Shown: positions 9,934 through 19,686 of the stretch, piece by piece
Numbering within the stretch: the first letter of the stretch is position 1
Layout: every line of letters begins with the position of its first letter
NCBI GenBank assembly: GCA_030549795.1
Contig: JAUQQO010000025.1
Location: forward strand, 1-64,000
Origin: Pseudomonadota bacterium
Lineage (GTDB): Bacteria > Pseudomonadota > Alphaproteobacteria > Geminicoccales > Geminicoccaceae
Direction: 5' to 3'
Length of the DNA: 64,000 nt
Translations under genes and position numbers: made by a program
The notes under the pieces: generated by a model
Databases searched by the model: none
The model's input: only the letters and a program-made list of their open reading frames with translations
Told to the model about the DNA's origin: nothing

Positions 9934-10917
9934 ATGGCAGCCGAGCACGAGCTCATCATCCGCGAGGGTCTCGACGCCGCTTTGCGGCGGGCGAACACCG
10001 CCAAAGAACGCGCCCAGCTGCGTCTTGCCGCCGACATCCTCGTGCAGGAAGCCGAAAACCCGTCGGCGACCACCCACCTCCATTCGATCCTGTGCACCAT
10101 CTATCTGCCGCACCGGCGCACCGAACCGGACCAGGCCTGGCAACGGTCGAACGGAGAAGGTGCGACGCTCATGATCCAGCCGACCAAAGACGAACAGGGC
10201 CGCTATTACGGCGTGCCCTATGGCGCTACCGGTCGGCTCATGATGATCTATTTGCAAAACGAGGCGTATCGCAACCGCTCGCGCCAAGTCGAGCTCGGCC
10301 GCTCGATGCACGCCTGGCTGCGCGCGATGGGGGTGGATTCCTCCGGCAAGGGCTATCGGGCGGCACGCGAACAAGCGCTGCGCATCGAGCGCTCGCTCGT
10401 CACCGTCGCCTATGTCGGCCCCAACGGCAAGGAACGCTGGCAAGACACGATCATCCGCGGCTCGTTCAACCTCGCACCACCGGATGAGAGCGGCGGCCGC
10501 CAGCACGAGCTCTTCCCGCAACTCATCCAGCTCTCGGAGAGCTTTTATGAAGCCCTCATCCGCCATCCGGCGGTGCTCTTCGAGCCGGCGATCAAGGCTC
10601 TCTCCGGCAAGAGCCTGGCCCTCGATATCTATCTCTGGCTCGCCTATCGGCTGCACGCGCTCGAGCGGCCGACCCGGGTCGGCTGGAAGAGCCTGCACCA
10701 GGCCTTCGGCCCCAACTACGATCGCGAGCGCGACTTCCGCGCCAAGTTCAAAGAAGCGCTCAAAGACGCCCTCCTCGTCTACCCGCAGGCGCGGGTGGAT
10801 CTGATCGAAGAGGGCGTGCTCCTTCACCCTTCCGCACCCGCCGCACCGCCGCGCAATGTCTACTTCATCGACGCCCGGCGGCTGCTCAGCCGCCGGGCGG
10901 AAGTCTTAGGAAAATAA
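9934..10917 (+). CDS. repA: Plasmid-type replication initiator, RepA_C-like
   Basis: 'SILCTIYLPHRRT', 'YYGVPYGATGRLMMIYLQNEA', 'SRQVELGRSMHAWLRAMG', 'DIYLWLAYRLHALERPTRVGWKSLHQAFG' match the alphaproteobacterial plasmid RepA family; follows the iterons. Confidence 0.88.
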   Translation: MAAEHELIIREGLDAALRRANTAKERAQLRLAADILVQEAENPSATTHLHSILCTIYLPHRRTEPDQAWQRSNGEGATLMIQPTKDEQGRYYGVPYGATGRLMMIYLQNEAYRNRSRQVELGRSMHAWLRAMGVDSSGKGYRAAREQALRIERSLVTVAYVGPNGKERWQDTIIRGSFNLAPPDESGGRQHELFPQLIQLSESFYEALIRHPAVLFEPAIKALSGKSLALDIYLWLAYRLHALERPTRVGWKSLHQAFGPNYDRERDFRAKFKEALKDALLVYPQARVDLIEEGVLLHPSAPAAPPRNVYFIDARRLLSRRAEVLGK

Positions 10918-10921
10918 ACTT

Positions 10922-11060
10922 CGGGAGTTGGTCGCGGCGCGCCCCCACAAACCCGAGAGCATCCCAAGACCAACGCCAACAGCGCAGGAGTGGCAGGGCC
11001 GTCCAGAGCCGATCGCAAGGCGGCGATTTAGGAACAAAAACTTCGGGAGATGGTCGCGCC
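10922..11060 (+). repeat. Two further iteron-like copies between repA and parA
   Basis: CGGGAGTTGGTCGCG at 10922 and CGGGAGATGGTCGCGCC at 11044. Confidence 0.7.
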
Positions 11061-11203
11061 ACCGAGGCGCGCAACGCCGCAAAGTGCAGATCGCTGTTGC
11101 GTCTGCGCGCGCACCCACGGCTGGCAACGCACACAGAAGCGCTTTTTCCTGGAGTCCGGCGTTCATCTGCGCTCCTATACGCGGGTCACGGCAGGAGAGC
11201 GCC

Positions 11204-12379
11204 ATGGAAGACGTTGTCGCCCGGTTCGAGCGCTACGCCGAGCTCTGCCGCGCGGTACAGCGCAAGGCGATCGAGCTCGAGAACCATCCCGAACGCAAAA
11301 AGCGCCTGCGCCGCTTCGGCCCGGGCGAAGTGGCCGAGCTCCTCGGCATCTCCCCGGGCTATCTGCGCAGCCTCGTGCACGAGCCGGGATTCCCAACAGG
11401 CGAAGTGGGCCCAGGCGGGCGGCGCTCCTTTACGCTCGGCGAGATCCGGGCGGCGCGCGCCTGGCTGTTCGCCCATACCGGCAACCCGCGCTACGCCCCC
11501 AACCGGCGGCCGGAACTGGGCGAAAAGCTGCAAGTGGTGACCTTCGTCAACTTCAAGGGCGGCAGCGGCAAGACCACAACGGCCGTGCACTTCGCCCAGC
11601 ACCTCAGCTTGCGCGGCTATCGCGTGCTGCTCGTCGACCTCGACCCCCAGGCCTCCGCCACCGCGCTCTTCGGCTTCGATCCCGAGAGCGAAGTGGGGGC
11701 CGCCACTTTCGCGGGCTGGCTCGCGCGGCGGCAGCCGGCGCGCGCCTTCGTGCGACCGACGCACTGGGAAGGTCTCGATCTCGTGCCGGCGAGCATCGCC
11801 CTGCAGCACGCCGAATATGATCTCGTCGGCCGGCTGCTCGAGCGGCGCGACTTTCCGTTCTACGCTCAGCTGGCCGAACTGTTGGCGGAAGTGGAAGCCG
11901 ATTACGACGTCGTGGTGTGCGACTGCCGCCCGGATGTCGGCATGCTGACGTTGAACGCGCTGTGGGCGGCAACCGGTCTTGTGGTGCCCATTCCGCCCTC
12001 GATGTTGGATTTCGCATCCTCGGGCGAGTTCTTTCGTTTCTTGGCCGAAGTCGCGCGCGACTTCCGCGGCTCGATCACCCGGGATGCCTTGGCCTTCGAT
12101 TTCGTGCGCATCGTGACCACTCGCTTTAAGGCGAGCGACCGCAACCAGGCGGAGATCGTGCGCTGGAAGCGGGCGCTCTTCCAAGATGCCGTGCTCGCCG
12201 AGGCGATGGTGGACACCGCGCTTGTGGATGCCGCGGGTATCCTCAAAGAGACGCTCTACGAGTACGAGCCGGCCGGCAACCGCCGCACCTATGAGCGCGG
12301 GCTCGAGGCGGTACGCCGGTTGGATCGCGCGCTCGAGCGCGAACTGTTGCGGGTGTGGGGGCGGCCGGTGGAGGAGTAG
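11204..12379 (+). CDS. parA: ParA-family partition ATPase with N-terminal HTH
   Basis: 'VVTFVNFKGGSGKTTTAVHFAQHLSLRGYRVLLVDLDPQASATALFG' deviant Walker A; adjacent to repA and parB. Confidence 0.92.
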   Translation: MEDVVARFERYAELCRAVQRKAIELENHPERKKRLRRFGPGEVAELLGISPGYLRSLVHEPGFPTGEVGPGGRRSFTLGEIRAARAWLFAHTGNPRYAPNRRPELGEKLQVVTFVNFKGGSGKTTTAVHFAQHLSLRGYRVLLVDLDPQASATALFGFDPESEVGAATFAGWLARRQPARAFVRPTHWEGLDLVPASIALQHAEYDLVGRLLERRDFPFYAQLAELLAEVEADYDVVVCDCRPDVGMLTLNALWAATGLVVPIPPSMLDFASSGEFFRFLAEVARDFRGSITRDALAFDFVRIVTTRFKASDRNQAEIVRWKRALFQDAVLAEAMVDTALVDAAGILKETLYEYEPAGNRRTYERGLEAVRRLDRALERELLRVWGRPVEE

Positions 12380-12399
12380 CGCGGGTGAGGAGAGAAGCG

Positions 12400-13407
12400 A
12401 TGCGGCAGACCGACAAACGGGCGGCGCTCTCGGCGTCCATCGCCGCTTTGGGCGCGGAGGCCGAAGCAGGCGGAGCGGCGGTGCGCGGCATCGTCGGCCG
12501 GGCGCTCGCGCTGCACCGCGAGGGCCTGCTCGAGCGGCTCAAGGCGCTCGAGAGCGCACAGGCCGCCGAGCCGGGGGCTGTGCTCGTGCGCATCGATCCG
12601 GCGCGCATCGACGACCCCCTCCCCCCCGATCGCCATCCCGCCGCGTTTGCCGATGCCGCCTTCGCCCAGCTCAAGGAGAGTATCGCCGCGCACGGTCAGG
12701 ACACGCCGATCGTGGTGCGCGCCAAGGGCGAGCGCTTCGAGCTCGCGACCGGCAGGCGGCGGCTCGCGGTGTGCCGTGAGCTGGGTATTCCCGTACTCGC
12801 CCGCGTCCTGCCGCTCGACGACGAGGCGATGCTGGCTCTGCAGTATCGGGAGAACGCGGAGCGGGCGGATGTGAGCGCCTTCGAGCGCGGGCGGTGGTTC
12901 GCCCAGCTCGCCGAAGCGGGCTGGAGCACGACCCGTCTTGCTGCCCTTACCGGCCTCTCGCAACCCTCGATCGTCGCCTATCTCAAGCTCGGCCGCTTGC
13001 CCGAGGAGCTCGTGCAGGGCTTGAGCGACCCGCGCGCGCTCAGCCTGCGCGACGGTGCGCGGCTGGCAGCAGCGCTCGCAGGCGGCCCGCACGTGCTCGA
13101 GCGCATGCGGGAAGCCCTTGCCGCCGCCGCCGGGCGGCCGGTGCGCGAGCAGCTCGCCCGGGCACTCGCGGCAGCGCGCGGCGAAGCCCGCCCGCCCAGC
13201 AAGCACGCGGCGCGGCTGATCCTCGACCGCGAGGGGCGCAAGCTCGCCACGCTCACCCGCTCGGGCAACCAGTGGATCGTGCGCTGGGCGCCGAGGATCG
13301 AAGCGGAGGCGATCGCCTGGATCGCGGCGCGCCTGCCCGAGCTCTTCGACCAGTGGCGGCGGGGCGCGACCGCGGGCGGGCGCGAGGAGGGCAAAAAGAG
13401 CGGATGA
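12400..13407 (+). CDS. parB: ParB/RepB partition protein
   Basis: 'ELATGRRRLAVCRELGIPVLARVLPL', 'YRENAERADVSAFERGRWFAQL', HTH 'TTRLAALTGLSQPSIVAYLKLGRLP'. Confidence 0.9.
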   Translation: MRQTDKRAALSASIAALGAEAEAGGAAVRGIVGRALALHREGLLERLKALESAQAAEPGAVLVRIDPARIDDPLPPDRHPAAFADAAFAQLKESIAAHGQDTPIVVRAKGERFELATGRRRLAVCRELGIPVLARVLPLDDEAMLALQYRENAERADVSAFERGRWFAQLAEAGWSTTRLAALTGLSQPSIVAYLKLGRLPEELVQGLSDPRALSLRDGARLAAALAGGPHVLERMREALAAAAGRPVREQLARALAAARGEARPPSKHAARLILDREGRKLATLTRSGNQWIVRWAPRIEAEAIAWIAARLPELFDQWRRGATAGGREEGKKSG

Positions 13408-13417
13408 GCCCGAGACG

Positions 13418-13441
13418 GGGTTATCAGCGCGCTGATAACCC
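13418..13441. promoter_or_regulatory. Putative parS centromere site (24-bp perfect palindrome), copy 1
   Basis: GGGTTATCAGCGCGCTGATAACCC, 10 bp after the parB stop. Confidence 0.75.
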
Positions 13442-13494
13442 GGCCGCGGCCGCCCTCGGGCGCTCGAAAGAACGCAACGGCGCGAAGGAGCTGC

Positions 13495-14289
13495 TCATCC
13501 GCTGTCTTTTATGCGCGGCTGCGCACAGCCGCGATCCAAAAGCGCGCGCGCAGCGGTGCTGAAGGCGAAGACGAGCGGCAGCGCGAGCCAGTTCCAGGGC
13601 TCGGCGAAGAGCAGCGGGGAGTGGCTGCCGATCATGGCGAAGAGCACCACCGGTGCGAGGTGGCGGTTGTGGCGCAGCCGCTGCGCGATCTGGCGGCAGA
13701 GCTCGCCATCGGGCGGCCCGCCGGCGGCACGAGCACGGCTGAGGCGGCGCTCGTAGGGCACGACGAGATGCGCAATCGAGCCCACCATGCAGGTGGCGAG
13801 CATGGCTCCGGTGTGCATCACCGCGCCGCGCGCGGAAAAGATGCGGCTCGAGGCGAAGGCGAAGAGGAGGATGCCCAAAAAGCCGAAGAGCGCGAAAAGA
13901 CGCTCATCGCGGGCAAGCGGCGCGCGGCAGAGGATCTCGTAGCAAAGGTAGCCCAAAAGAATGCTGGCCAGGCCAAGGATGCGCGCCCGCCAAGGGCCAA
14001 GCGGCAGCCCGAGGGGGTCGATCAGATCGAGCTCGGGCCGAAGGTAATAGAGGAGAAGGAGCAAGAGAAAACCGGAGAACCAGGTGGCATAGGCGGCCCA
14101 GCGGAGCCCCAAGGCGGTCTCGGCCGAAAGCGGAAAGAAGCGGGCGGGGGAGGCGCCCGTAGCCGCGGCACGCGCAAGCGCGGGCGACAAACGCGCAAAG
14201 GCGAAAGCGCCACCGAGCCAGCTCACCGCGGCGAGGAGATGGGCCCAGCGCAAGAAGAGGACGAGACCCTCCTCGAGGAGCGGATCCAT
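13495..14289 (-). CDS. Urate hydroxylase PuuD-like / urate-oxidase N-terminal-type membrane protein
   Basis: 'FLRWAHLLAAVSWLGGAFAFARL', multiple TMs, 'HNRHLAPVVLFAMIGSHSPLLFAEPWNWL'. Confidence 0.65.
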   Translation of the reverse strand: MDPLLEEGLVLFLRWAHLLAAVSWLGGAFAFARLSPALARAAATGASPARFFPLSAETALGLRWAAYATWFSGFLLLLLLYYLRPELDLIDPLGLPLGPWRARILGLASILLGYLCYEILCRAPLARDERLFALFGFLGILLFAFASSRIFSARGAVMHTGAMLATCMVGSIAHLVVPYERRLSRARAAGGPPDGELCRQIAQRLRHNRHLAPVVLFAMIGSHSPLLFAEPWNWLALPLVFAFSTAARALLDRGCAQPRIKDSG

Positions 14290-15021
14290 CGCCGTTTTTA
14301 CCCTTAAGCCGAGCGTCCCCGCACGCGATGGACCGCAAGCCGCGCCCAGGGCAAGAGGGGGCGCGCGGCACGAGCGCAGCCGCGCGCGATGAGCGCGCAA
14401 TGGTGAAGGCCGGAGTGCCGAAGAGCGCCGGCACGGTGAGCGAGCCAAAGAAAGCAGCCGAGGTGACAGGCGGTGCGCGAGCCTGCGCGCGCTCAAAAAA
14501 GGGTCAGAGATCGCAAGACCCCCCCCCGGGATCGGGGAAAAGGTTCGCAGCGATCGCACCGCTCCGTCGCCCAGAGGGGCGGAGGAGGGATCGCACCGCG
14601 CGCCCAGACGGTCGCCTCGCGGACCAGGCAGGCGCTCGCGCTCGGCGATCCGCGCGAGGTGGCCTTCGCCTGCCGGCATCAAGGGGCGTGGAAGGAGCCG
14701 ATGAGGGGTCGGCACGCGCCGGTGCGGGGGGCAGCGTCGCGGTGCGCGCAAGCGAGCCGGTCTTGCGGCCGGAGACCGGCGGCGTCGGCGGCGGTTGGGT
14801 GGGCGCAGCGGGCTGGCCGCGCCGGCCGGAGCGCTGCCGGAGACTCGTCGGCGCGTGCGGACGGTGATGGGGACAGCGGGGCGATGCGCCGCAGCTGCGC
14901 CGATAGGCCGGCTCTTTCGGCGCGCGCGGGGGCGGGAAGGGCCATCTCACGGTCAATGGGGTGGCGGCCGCAGACCCGGCGGTTGCGCGGTGTGCGCAGA
15001 AGGGTTGCCTGCGGTCGCGGT

Positions 15022-15055
15022 GCGCGGGGTTATCAGCGCGCTGATAACCCCGCGC
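15022..15055. promoter_or_regulatory. Putative parS centromere site (34-bp perfect palindrome), copy 2
   Basis: GCGCGGGGTTATCAGCGCGCTGATAACCCCGCGC; same 24-bp core as 13418-13441. Confidence 0.75.
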
Positions 15056-15061
15056 GGCGGA

Positions 15062-15928
15062 TCAACCGGTCGGGTGGAGGACCTCGAGCAGACAATCGCG
15101 GACGGCGGCATCGACCTCGGGGATGCGCCCGCCCCAGAAGGAAAAGCCGGGTACCGCCTGGTGGATGAGCATGCCGAGCCCATCGAGGGTGCGCAGACCG
15201 CGCGCGCGGGCGGCGCGCAAGAGCTCGGTCTCGAGCGGGACATAGACGAGATCGGCGACGATCGCCGCTTGCGGCAAGGGCGCGAGGTCGAGGGCGAGCG
15301 GCGGCTGGCCCTCCATGCCGAGGCTCGTGGCGTTGACGAGAAGGGCGAGATCGCCGAGCGCCTCTGCCGGCGGCGGCCAGCTGAGGACGGCGAGGCGGCC
15401 GGGAAAGAGGGCGTCGAGATCGGCGGCCAATGCCGCTGCGCGGGCTGCTGTGCGGTTGGCCAGACGCAACAGCGGACAGCCGGCATCGAGAAGGGCACAG
15501 GCCACCGCGCGCGCCGCCCCGCCGGCACCGAGCACCAGGGTGGGGCCGGAGCGTGGATCGAAGTCGGGATATTCGGCCAGAAGATGAGCCCAAAAGCCGG
15601 CGCCGTCGGTATTGCGGCCCTCGAGCGTGCCGTCTTGGTGCACGAGCACGGTGTTGACGGCGCGCATGCGCTCAGCCGCGGCATCGCGCCGGTGGACGAG
15701 GGCGAAGGCCCGCTCCTTGTGCGGGATGGTGACGTTCCAGCCCAAAAAGCCGAGCCGGGGTAGGGCGCGAAAGGCGAGCTCAAGGTCTTCCGGGCGCACC
15801 GCTAAGGGCACATAGGCGCCATCGATGCGGTAGCGGGCGAACCAATGGCCGTGCAGGCGGGGCGAGAGCGAGTGGGCGACGGGCCAGCCGACGACCCCGG
15901 CGAGGCGGGCCTTGCCAGAAAGGAGCAT
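15062..15928 (-). CDS. aroE: Shikimate dehydrogenase
   Basis: 'GVVGWPVAHSLSPRLHGHW', 'GWNVTIPHKERAF', 'GRNTDGAGFW', 'LGAGGAARAVACAL', 'VNATSLGM'. Confidence 0.93.
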   Translation of the reverse strand: MLLSGKARLAGVVGWPVAHSLSPRLHGHWFARYRIDGAYVPLAVRPEDLELAFRALPRLGFLGWNVTIPHKERAFALVHRRDAAAERMRAVNTVLVHQDGTLEGRNTDGAGFWAHLLAEYPDFDPRSGPTLVLGAGGAARAVACALLDAGCPLLRLANRTAARAAALAADLDALFPGRLAVLSWPPPAEALGDLALLVNATSLGMEGQPPLALDLAPLPQAAIVADLVYVPLETELLRAARARGLRTLDGLGMLIHQAVPGFSFWGGRIPEVDAAVRDCLLEVLHPTG

Positions 15929-16063
15929 GGGGGAAATTCTCCGCGCGCGCATCCAGGCTAAGGCGGGCAGAAAGCGGCGTCGAGAGCAAAAGAGTGGCTG
16001 GTGATCTTGGGCCCCGCTCCGGGTGAGCGGACGCGCTAAGCGGGAAGGGGCCACGGCTCTACG

Positions 16064-16681
16064 ATGCGCGGCAAGCCACGGCGGGACGGACGGCCGGTGA
16101 TGGTAGCGCAAGAAGATCGGCTCGCTCAGCTGTTCAAGGCGCGCCAGCTCGACCCGCTGATGCGGTTCGCCTTTCGCTGCGCGCATCGGCTGTTGCGGCT
16201 GTGGTGGGCGATCCGCCGCCCGCGTGCGGAGGGGGCAGCGGTGGCGGTGTGGCAGGACGGGCGGCTGTTGGTGGTCGAGACCTCCTATCGGCCGGGGCTG
16301 TGGGACCTCCCGGGCGGGGGGCGGGGGGCGGGCGAGGACGCGCGGATGGCGGCCCGCCGTGAACTGTTCGAGGAGACTGGACTCGCCCCCGCGCCGGAGG
16401 AGCTCGAGGACGGCGGGTGCTTGGCGTTCCGCTTTGAGGGGCGGCGGATCGCCATGCAGCTGCTCATCTGGCGCCCGAGGGGGGCGATTGTGCCGCAAAT
16501 CGACCGACGCGAGATCGTGCGGGCCGAGTTCCGGCGGCCCGAGGAGCTCGCGCGGTCGGCGCTGACGCCCGGGCTCGCTCTTTATCTCGCGCGGCTCACC
16601 GGTTACGGGTGCTCAAAAGCGCGGGGCGTGGCGGGGGCTGAGAGCGGGGGCAAGACGCCGCCGCAGACCAGTCCGACATAG
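16064..16681 (+). CDS. NUDIX hydrolase
   Basis: Nudix box 'GGGRGAGEDARMAARRELFEETGL'. Confidence 0.85.
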   Translation: MRGKPRRDGRPVMVAQEDRLAQLFKARQLDPLMRFAFRCAHRLLRLWWAIRRPRAEGAAVAVWQDGRLLVVETSYRPGLWDLPGGGRGAGEDARMAARRELFEETGLAPAPEELEDGGCLAFRFEGRRIAMQLLIWRPRGAIVPQIDRREIVRAEFRRPEELARSALTPGLALYLARLTGYGCSKARGVAGAESGGKTPPQTSPT

Positions 16682-16872
16682 TGGCGCTCGAGTTCGGAGA
16701 GTTCGCGGAAATAGGCGCCCAAGGAGATGTCGCAGGTGGCGGCGAGGGTAAGACGTGCCTGGAGGTCGTTCATGGCGCGGCGCTGTTGGATGGCGGCGGC
16801 GGAGAGGGTTTCGATCTGGGTGCAGGCGGGCAGGGCGGCGAGGACGACGATCGGTAGGAAGCGGCGCATCAT
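16603..16872 (-). CDS. Small putative lipoprotein/secreted protein
   Basis: 'MMRRFLPIVVLAALPAC' lipobox-like signal; convergent 3' overlap with the NUDIX gene. Confidence 0.5.
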   Translation of the reverse strand: MMRRFLPIVVLAALPACTQIETLSAAAIQQRRAMNDLQARLTLAATCDISLGAYFRELSELERHYVGLVCGGVLPPLSAPATPRAFEHP

Positions 16873-16926
16873 GATATGAAATCCCGGCAACAGGACTGAA
16901 AACCTTTTAACCTCGGACTTATAGGA

Positions 16927-17697
16927 ATGTCAACCTCTGAGCAGCCGATCGCCCCCACCGCCGCCCCACCCCCCGTGCGGCTCGAAGCGGTCACCGTCTT
17001 GAGCTTCGACTGCTACGGCACCCTCATCGACTGGGAACGCGGCATCCTCAACGCACTCGACCCTTGGCGCAAGCGCACCCGCCTCGACCTTTCCGACGAC
17101 GCCCTCTTAGCCGCCTTCGCCGAAGAGGAATCGGCGCAAGAAAAGGAAACCCCGAGCCTGCGCTATGATCTGCTCTTGGCACAGGTGGCCGAGCGGCTCG
17201 GCCGCCGCTTCGCCGCTCCCCTATCCGATGAGGAAGCTCGCGCTTTTGCCGCCTCGGTGGGCGATTGGCCGCCCTTTCCCGACAGTGCGGCGGCCTTGGC
17301 GCGGCTTGCCCGCCATGTGCCGCTGCTCGTGCTCTCCAATGTCGATGAGGCCTCGATCCGCCGCTCGGCGGCCAAGCTCGGCAATCCCTTCACCGCCATC
17401 CTCACCGCCGAGGCGATCGGCTCGTACAAGCCGGATCTGCGCAACTTCGCCTATCTCTTGGGCTTTATCGCCGGGCGCGGGTGGTCGCGGGCGGGCCTCG
17501 TGCATGTCGCGCAAAGCCTGTTCCACGACCATGTGCCGGCAGCGGCGATGGGCATTCCCACGGTTTGGATCGATCGCCGCGGCGGACGCGCGGGCGGGGC
17601 GACGCCGCCGCCGCCCGTTCCCATCGCGCCGGCGCTCCGCTTCGCTGATCTCGCCGCCTTCGCCGACGCCTTCGAAGCGGCGCGTGGGCGCTCTTAA
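16927..17697 (+). CDS. HAD-family haloacid dehalogenase-like hydrolase
   Basis: 'LSFDCYGTLIDWERGI', 'LLVLSNVDEASI', 'SYKPDLRNFAYLL'. Confidence 0.88.
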   Translation: MSTSEQPIAPTAAPPPVRLEAVTVLSFDCYGTLIDWERGILNALDPWRKRTRLDLSDDALLAAFAEEESAQEKETPSLRYDLLLAQVAERLGRRFAAPLSDEEARAFAASVGDWPPFPDSAAALARLARHVPLLVLSNVDEASIRRSAAKLGNPFTAILTAEAIGSYKPDLRNFAYLLGFIAGRGWSRAGLVHVAQSLFHDHVPAAAMGIPTVWIDRRGGRAGGATPPPPVPIAPALRFADLAAFADAFEAARGRS

Positions 17698-17778
17698 CGC
17701 GCTGCAGCTCGTGCCGAGATCGAAAGGAAAGCCGGGCGCCATGCCCGGCTCCGGCACCGTTTGCCGGGACGCGAGGGT

Positions 17779-19653
17779 CTAAAGGCGGAAATGTTCCTCA
17801 ACATAGCGCAACAAAAGCGCGATGCAGTCCTCAAGACCGAGCTCATCGGTGGGGACCACGAGCTCGGGGTTCTCGGGCGGCTCGTACGGTGCCGAGATGC
17901 CGGTAAAATCTTTGATCTCGCCTTTGCGGGCGCGCTTATAGAGCCCTTTGGGGTCGCGCTGTTCGCACACCGCGAGATCGGCTTTGACGTAGATCTCGTG
18001 GAAGTTCTCGCCCGCCGCCTCGCGCGCCCGCTGTCGGTCGCTGCGATAAGGAGAGATGAAGCTCGAGATCGCAATAAAGCCGGCATCGGCGAACAATGCC
18101 GCGACCTCGCCCACGCGGCGGATGTTCTCCGCCCGATCCTCAGGGCTAAAGCCGAGATCGCGGCAAAGCCCGCCGCGGATGTTGTCGCCATCCAGCACGT
18201 AGACGTGATAGCCCTTGGCGAAGAGCTCGCGCTCGAGCGCAAGGGCAAGGGTCGATTTTCCGGCCCCGCTTAGGCCCGTGAACCACAGCACCCCGCCTTT
18301 GTGGCCGTTGCGGGCGGCGCGCGCGGCACGGCTCACCGCATGGCCGACAGCGGTGAGATTGCTCGCCCGCACCGTCAGCAGTTGCCGTTGGTCGGGGTAG
18401 CCCTCCATCGAGATGGTGCCGCCGCCCACCGGGATGAAATCCTCGACCAAGACGAAGCGGCCGGTGCGCGGATTGCTGCGGTACTCGTCGAGGGCGAGGA
18501 TGCGCTTGCTGCGCAGCACCACTTCGCCGGCGGCGTTGCGCGGGATCGCTTCCGGCGGCAGCGGTCGCAGCTCGGCGGTATCGATCGCCTTTTCGATCGC
18601 TTCCACCACCACCGTGGCCTCGGTGGTGGCGAGCTTGAGCTTATAGTTGGCCCCGATCACGAGCGGCCGCTCGCCCAGCCAGAAGATGCGGGCTTTAAAG
18701 ACGTTGGTGAGCAGCGGCGGATCGCTCTCATGGCTCATGATCTCGCCGCGCTCGACGAAGATCGGCTCATCGAGGGTGATGCCGATGCTCTGGCCGGCCA
18801 CCGCTTCCGCAGGCGGCTCGGGGACGTGCCAGGCCTCGATCGTCTTGATGCGCGCGGTTTTGTTGGAGGGCGAGAAGAGCACGCGATCGCCCACCTGAAG
18901 CCGCCCCGATTCGAGCCGGCCGGCGATGATCCGCCGTTGGTCGAACTTGTAGACGTCTTGCACCGGCATGCGCAGCGGCCGGTCGACCGGCAGTGCCGCA
19001 TAGGGGAAGGAATCGAGCACCTCCAGCACCGAGGGGCCCTGGTACCAGGGCATGCGCGGGCTGTGGCGGGTGAGGTTGTCGCCTTCGCGCGCCGAGATGG
19101 GCACGATCGCCTTGGGCTCGACCCCGAGGTCAGCGAGATAGGCACGAAAGTCCTCGGCGACGGCACCGAACCGCTCGGCCGAATAGCCCACGAGGTCCAT
19201 CTTGTTGACCAGCACCGCGACCTCGCGGATGCCCAAAAGGTGCAACAGATAGCCGTGCCGTCGCGACTGTTCTTGGGCGCCTTCTTGCGCGTCGATGACG
19301 AGGAGCGCCGCTTCCGCTTTGGCGGCGCCGGTGACCATGTTCTTCAAGAATTCCTTATGACCCGGAGCGTCGATGATGAGATAGGGGCGCAGCTTGCTGC
19401 GGAAGCGGATCTGGGTGGTGTCGATGGTCACCCCCTGATCGCGCTCGCTCTGCATGGCATCGAGCACGAAGGCCCATTCAAAGGGCATGCCCCGGCGCTC
19501 GGAACTGGCCTTGACCGCCTCGAGCTTGCCCTCGGGTAGCGAGCCGGTTTCGTAGAGCAGGCGTCCGACGAAGGTGGATTTGCCGTGATCGACGTGACCC
19601 ACGATCACGATCGGCAGGGGGCGCGCAGCAAGAGCATGCGGCATCGACGGCAC
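17779..19653 (-). CDS. cysNC: Bifunctional sulfate adenylyltransferase subunit 1 / APS kinase
   Basis: GTPase '[17 protein letters not shown]', '[12 protein letters not shown]', 'NKMDL'; C-terminal APS kinase '[22 protein letters not shown]...[17 protein letters not shown]'. Confidence 0.95.
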   Translation of the reverse strand: MPSMPHALAARPLPIVIVGHVDHGKSTFVGRLLYETGSLPEGKLEAVKASSERRGMPFEWAFVLDAMQSERDQGVTIDTTQIRFRSKLRPYLIIDAPGHKEFLKNMVTGAAKAEAALLVIDAQEGAQEQSRRHGYLLHLLGIREVAVLVNKMDLVGYSAERFGAVAEDFRAYLADLGVEPKAIVPISAREGDNLTRHSPRMPWYQGPSVLEVLDSFPYAALPVDRPLRMPVQDVYKFDQRRIIAGRLESGRLQVGDRVLFSPSNKTARIKTIEAWHVPEPPAEAVAGQSIGITLDEPIFVERGEIMSHESDPPLLTNVFKARIFWLGERPLVIGANYKLKLATTEATVVVEAIEKAIDTAELRPLPPEAIPRNAAGEVVLRSKRILALDEYRSNPRTGRFVLVEDFIPVGGGTISMEGYPDQRQLLTVRASNLTAVGHAVSRAARAARNGHKGGVLWFTGLSGAGKSTLALALERELFAKGYHVYVLDGDNIRGGLCRDLGFSPEDRAENIRRVGEVAALFADAGFIAISSFISPYRSDRQRAREAAGENFHEIYVKADLAVCEQRDPKGLYKRARKGEIKDFTGISAPYEPPENPELVVPTDELGLEDCIALLLRYVEEHFRL

Positions 19654-19686
19654 CGTGCAGGAAAAGGGGTCAAGCAGGGCGTGGTC

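Noticed and set aside
9438-10487. Long + strand ORF (349 aa) spanning the iterons and repA
   Set aside because: Composition driven by iteron translation and the alternate frame of repA; the 9934-10917 frame has clear RepA motifs.
18301-19539. 412-aa + strand ORF
   Set aside because: Antisense shadow of cysNC; His/Arg/Asp-rich shadow composition.
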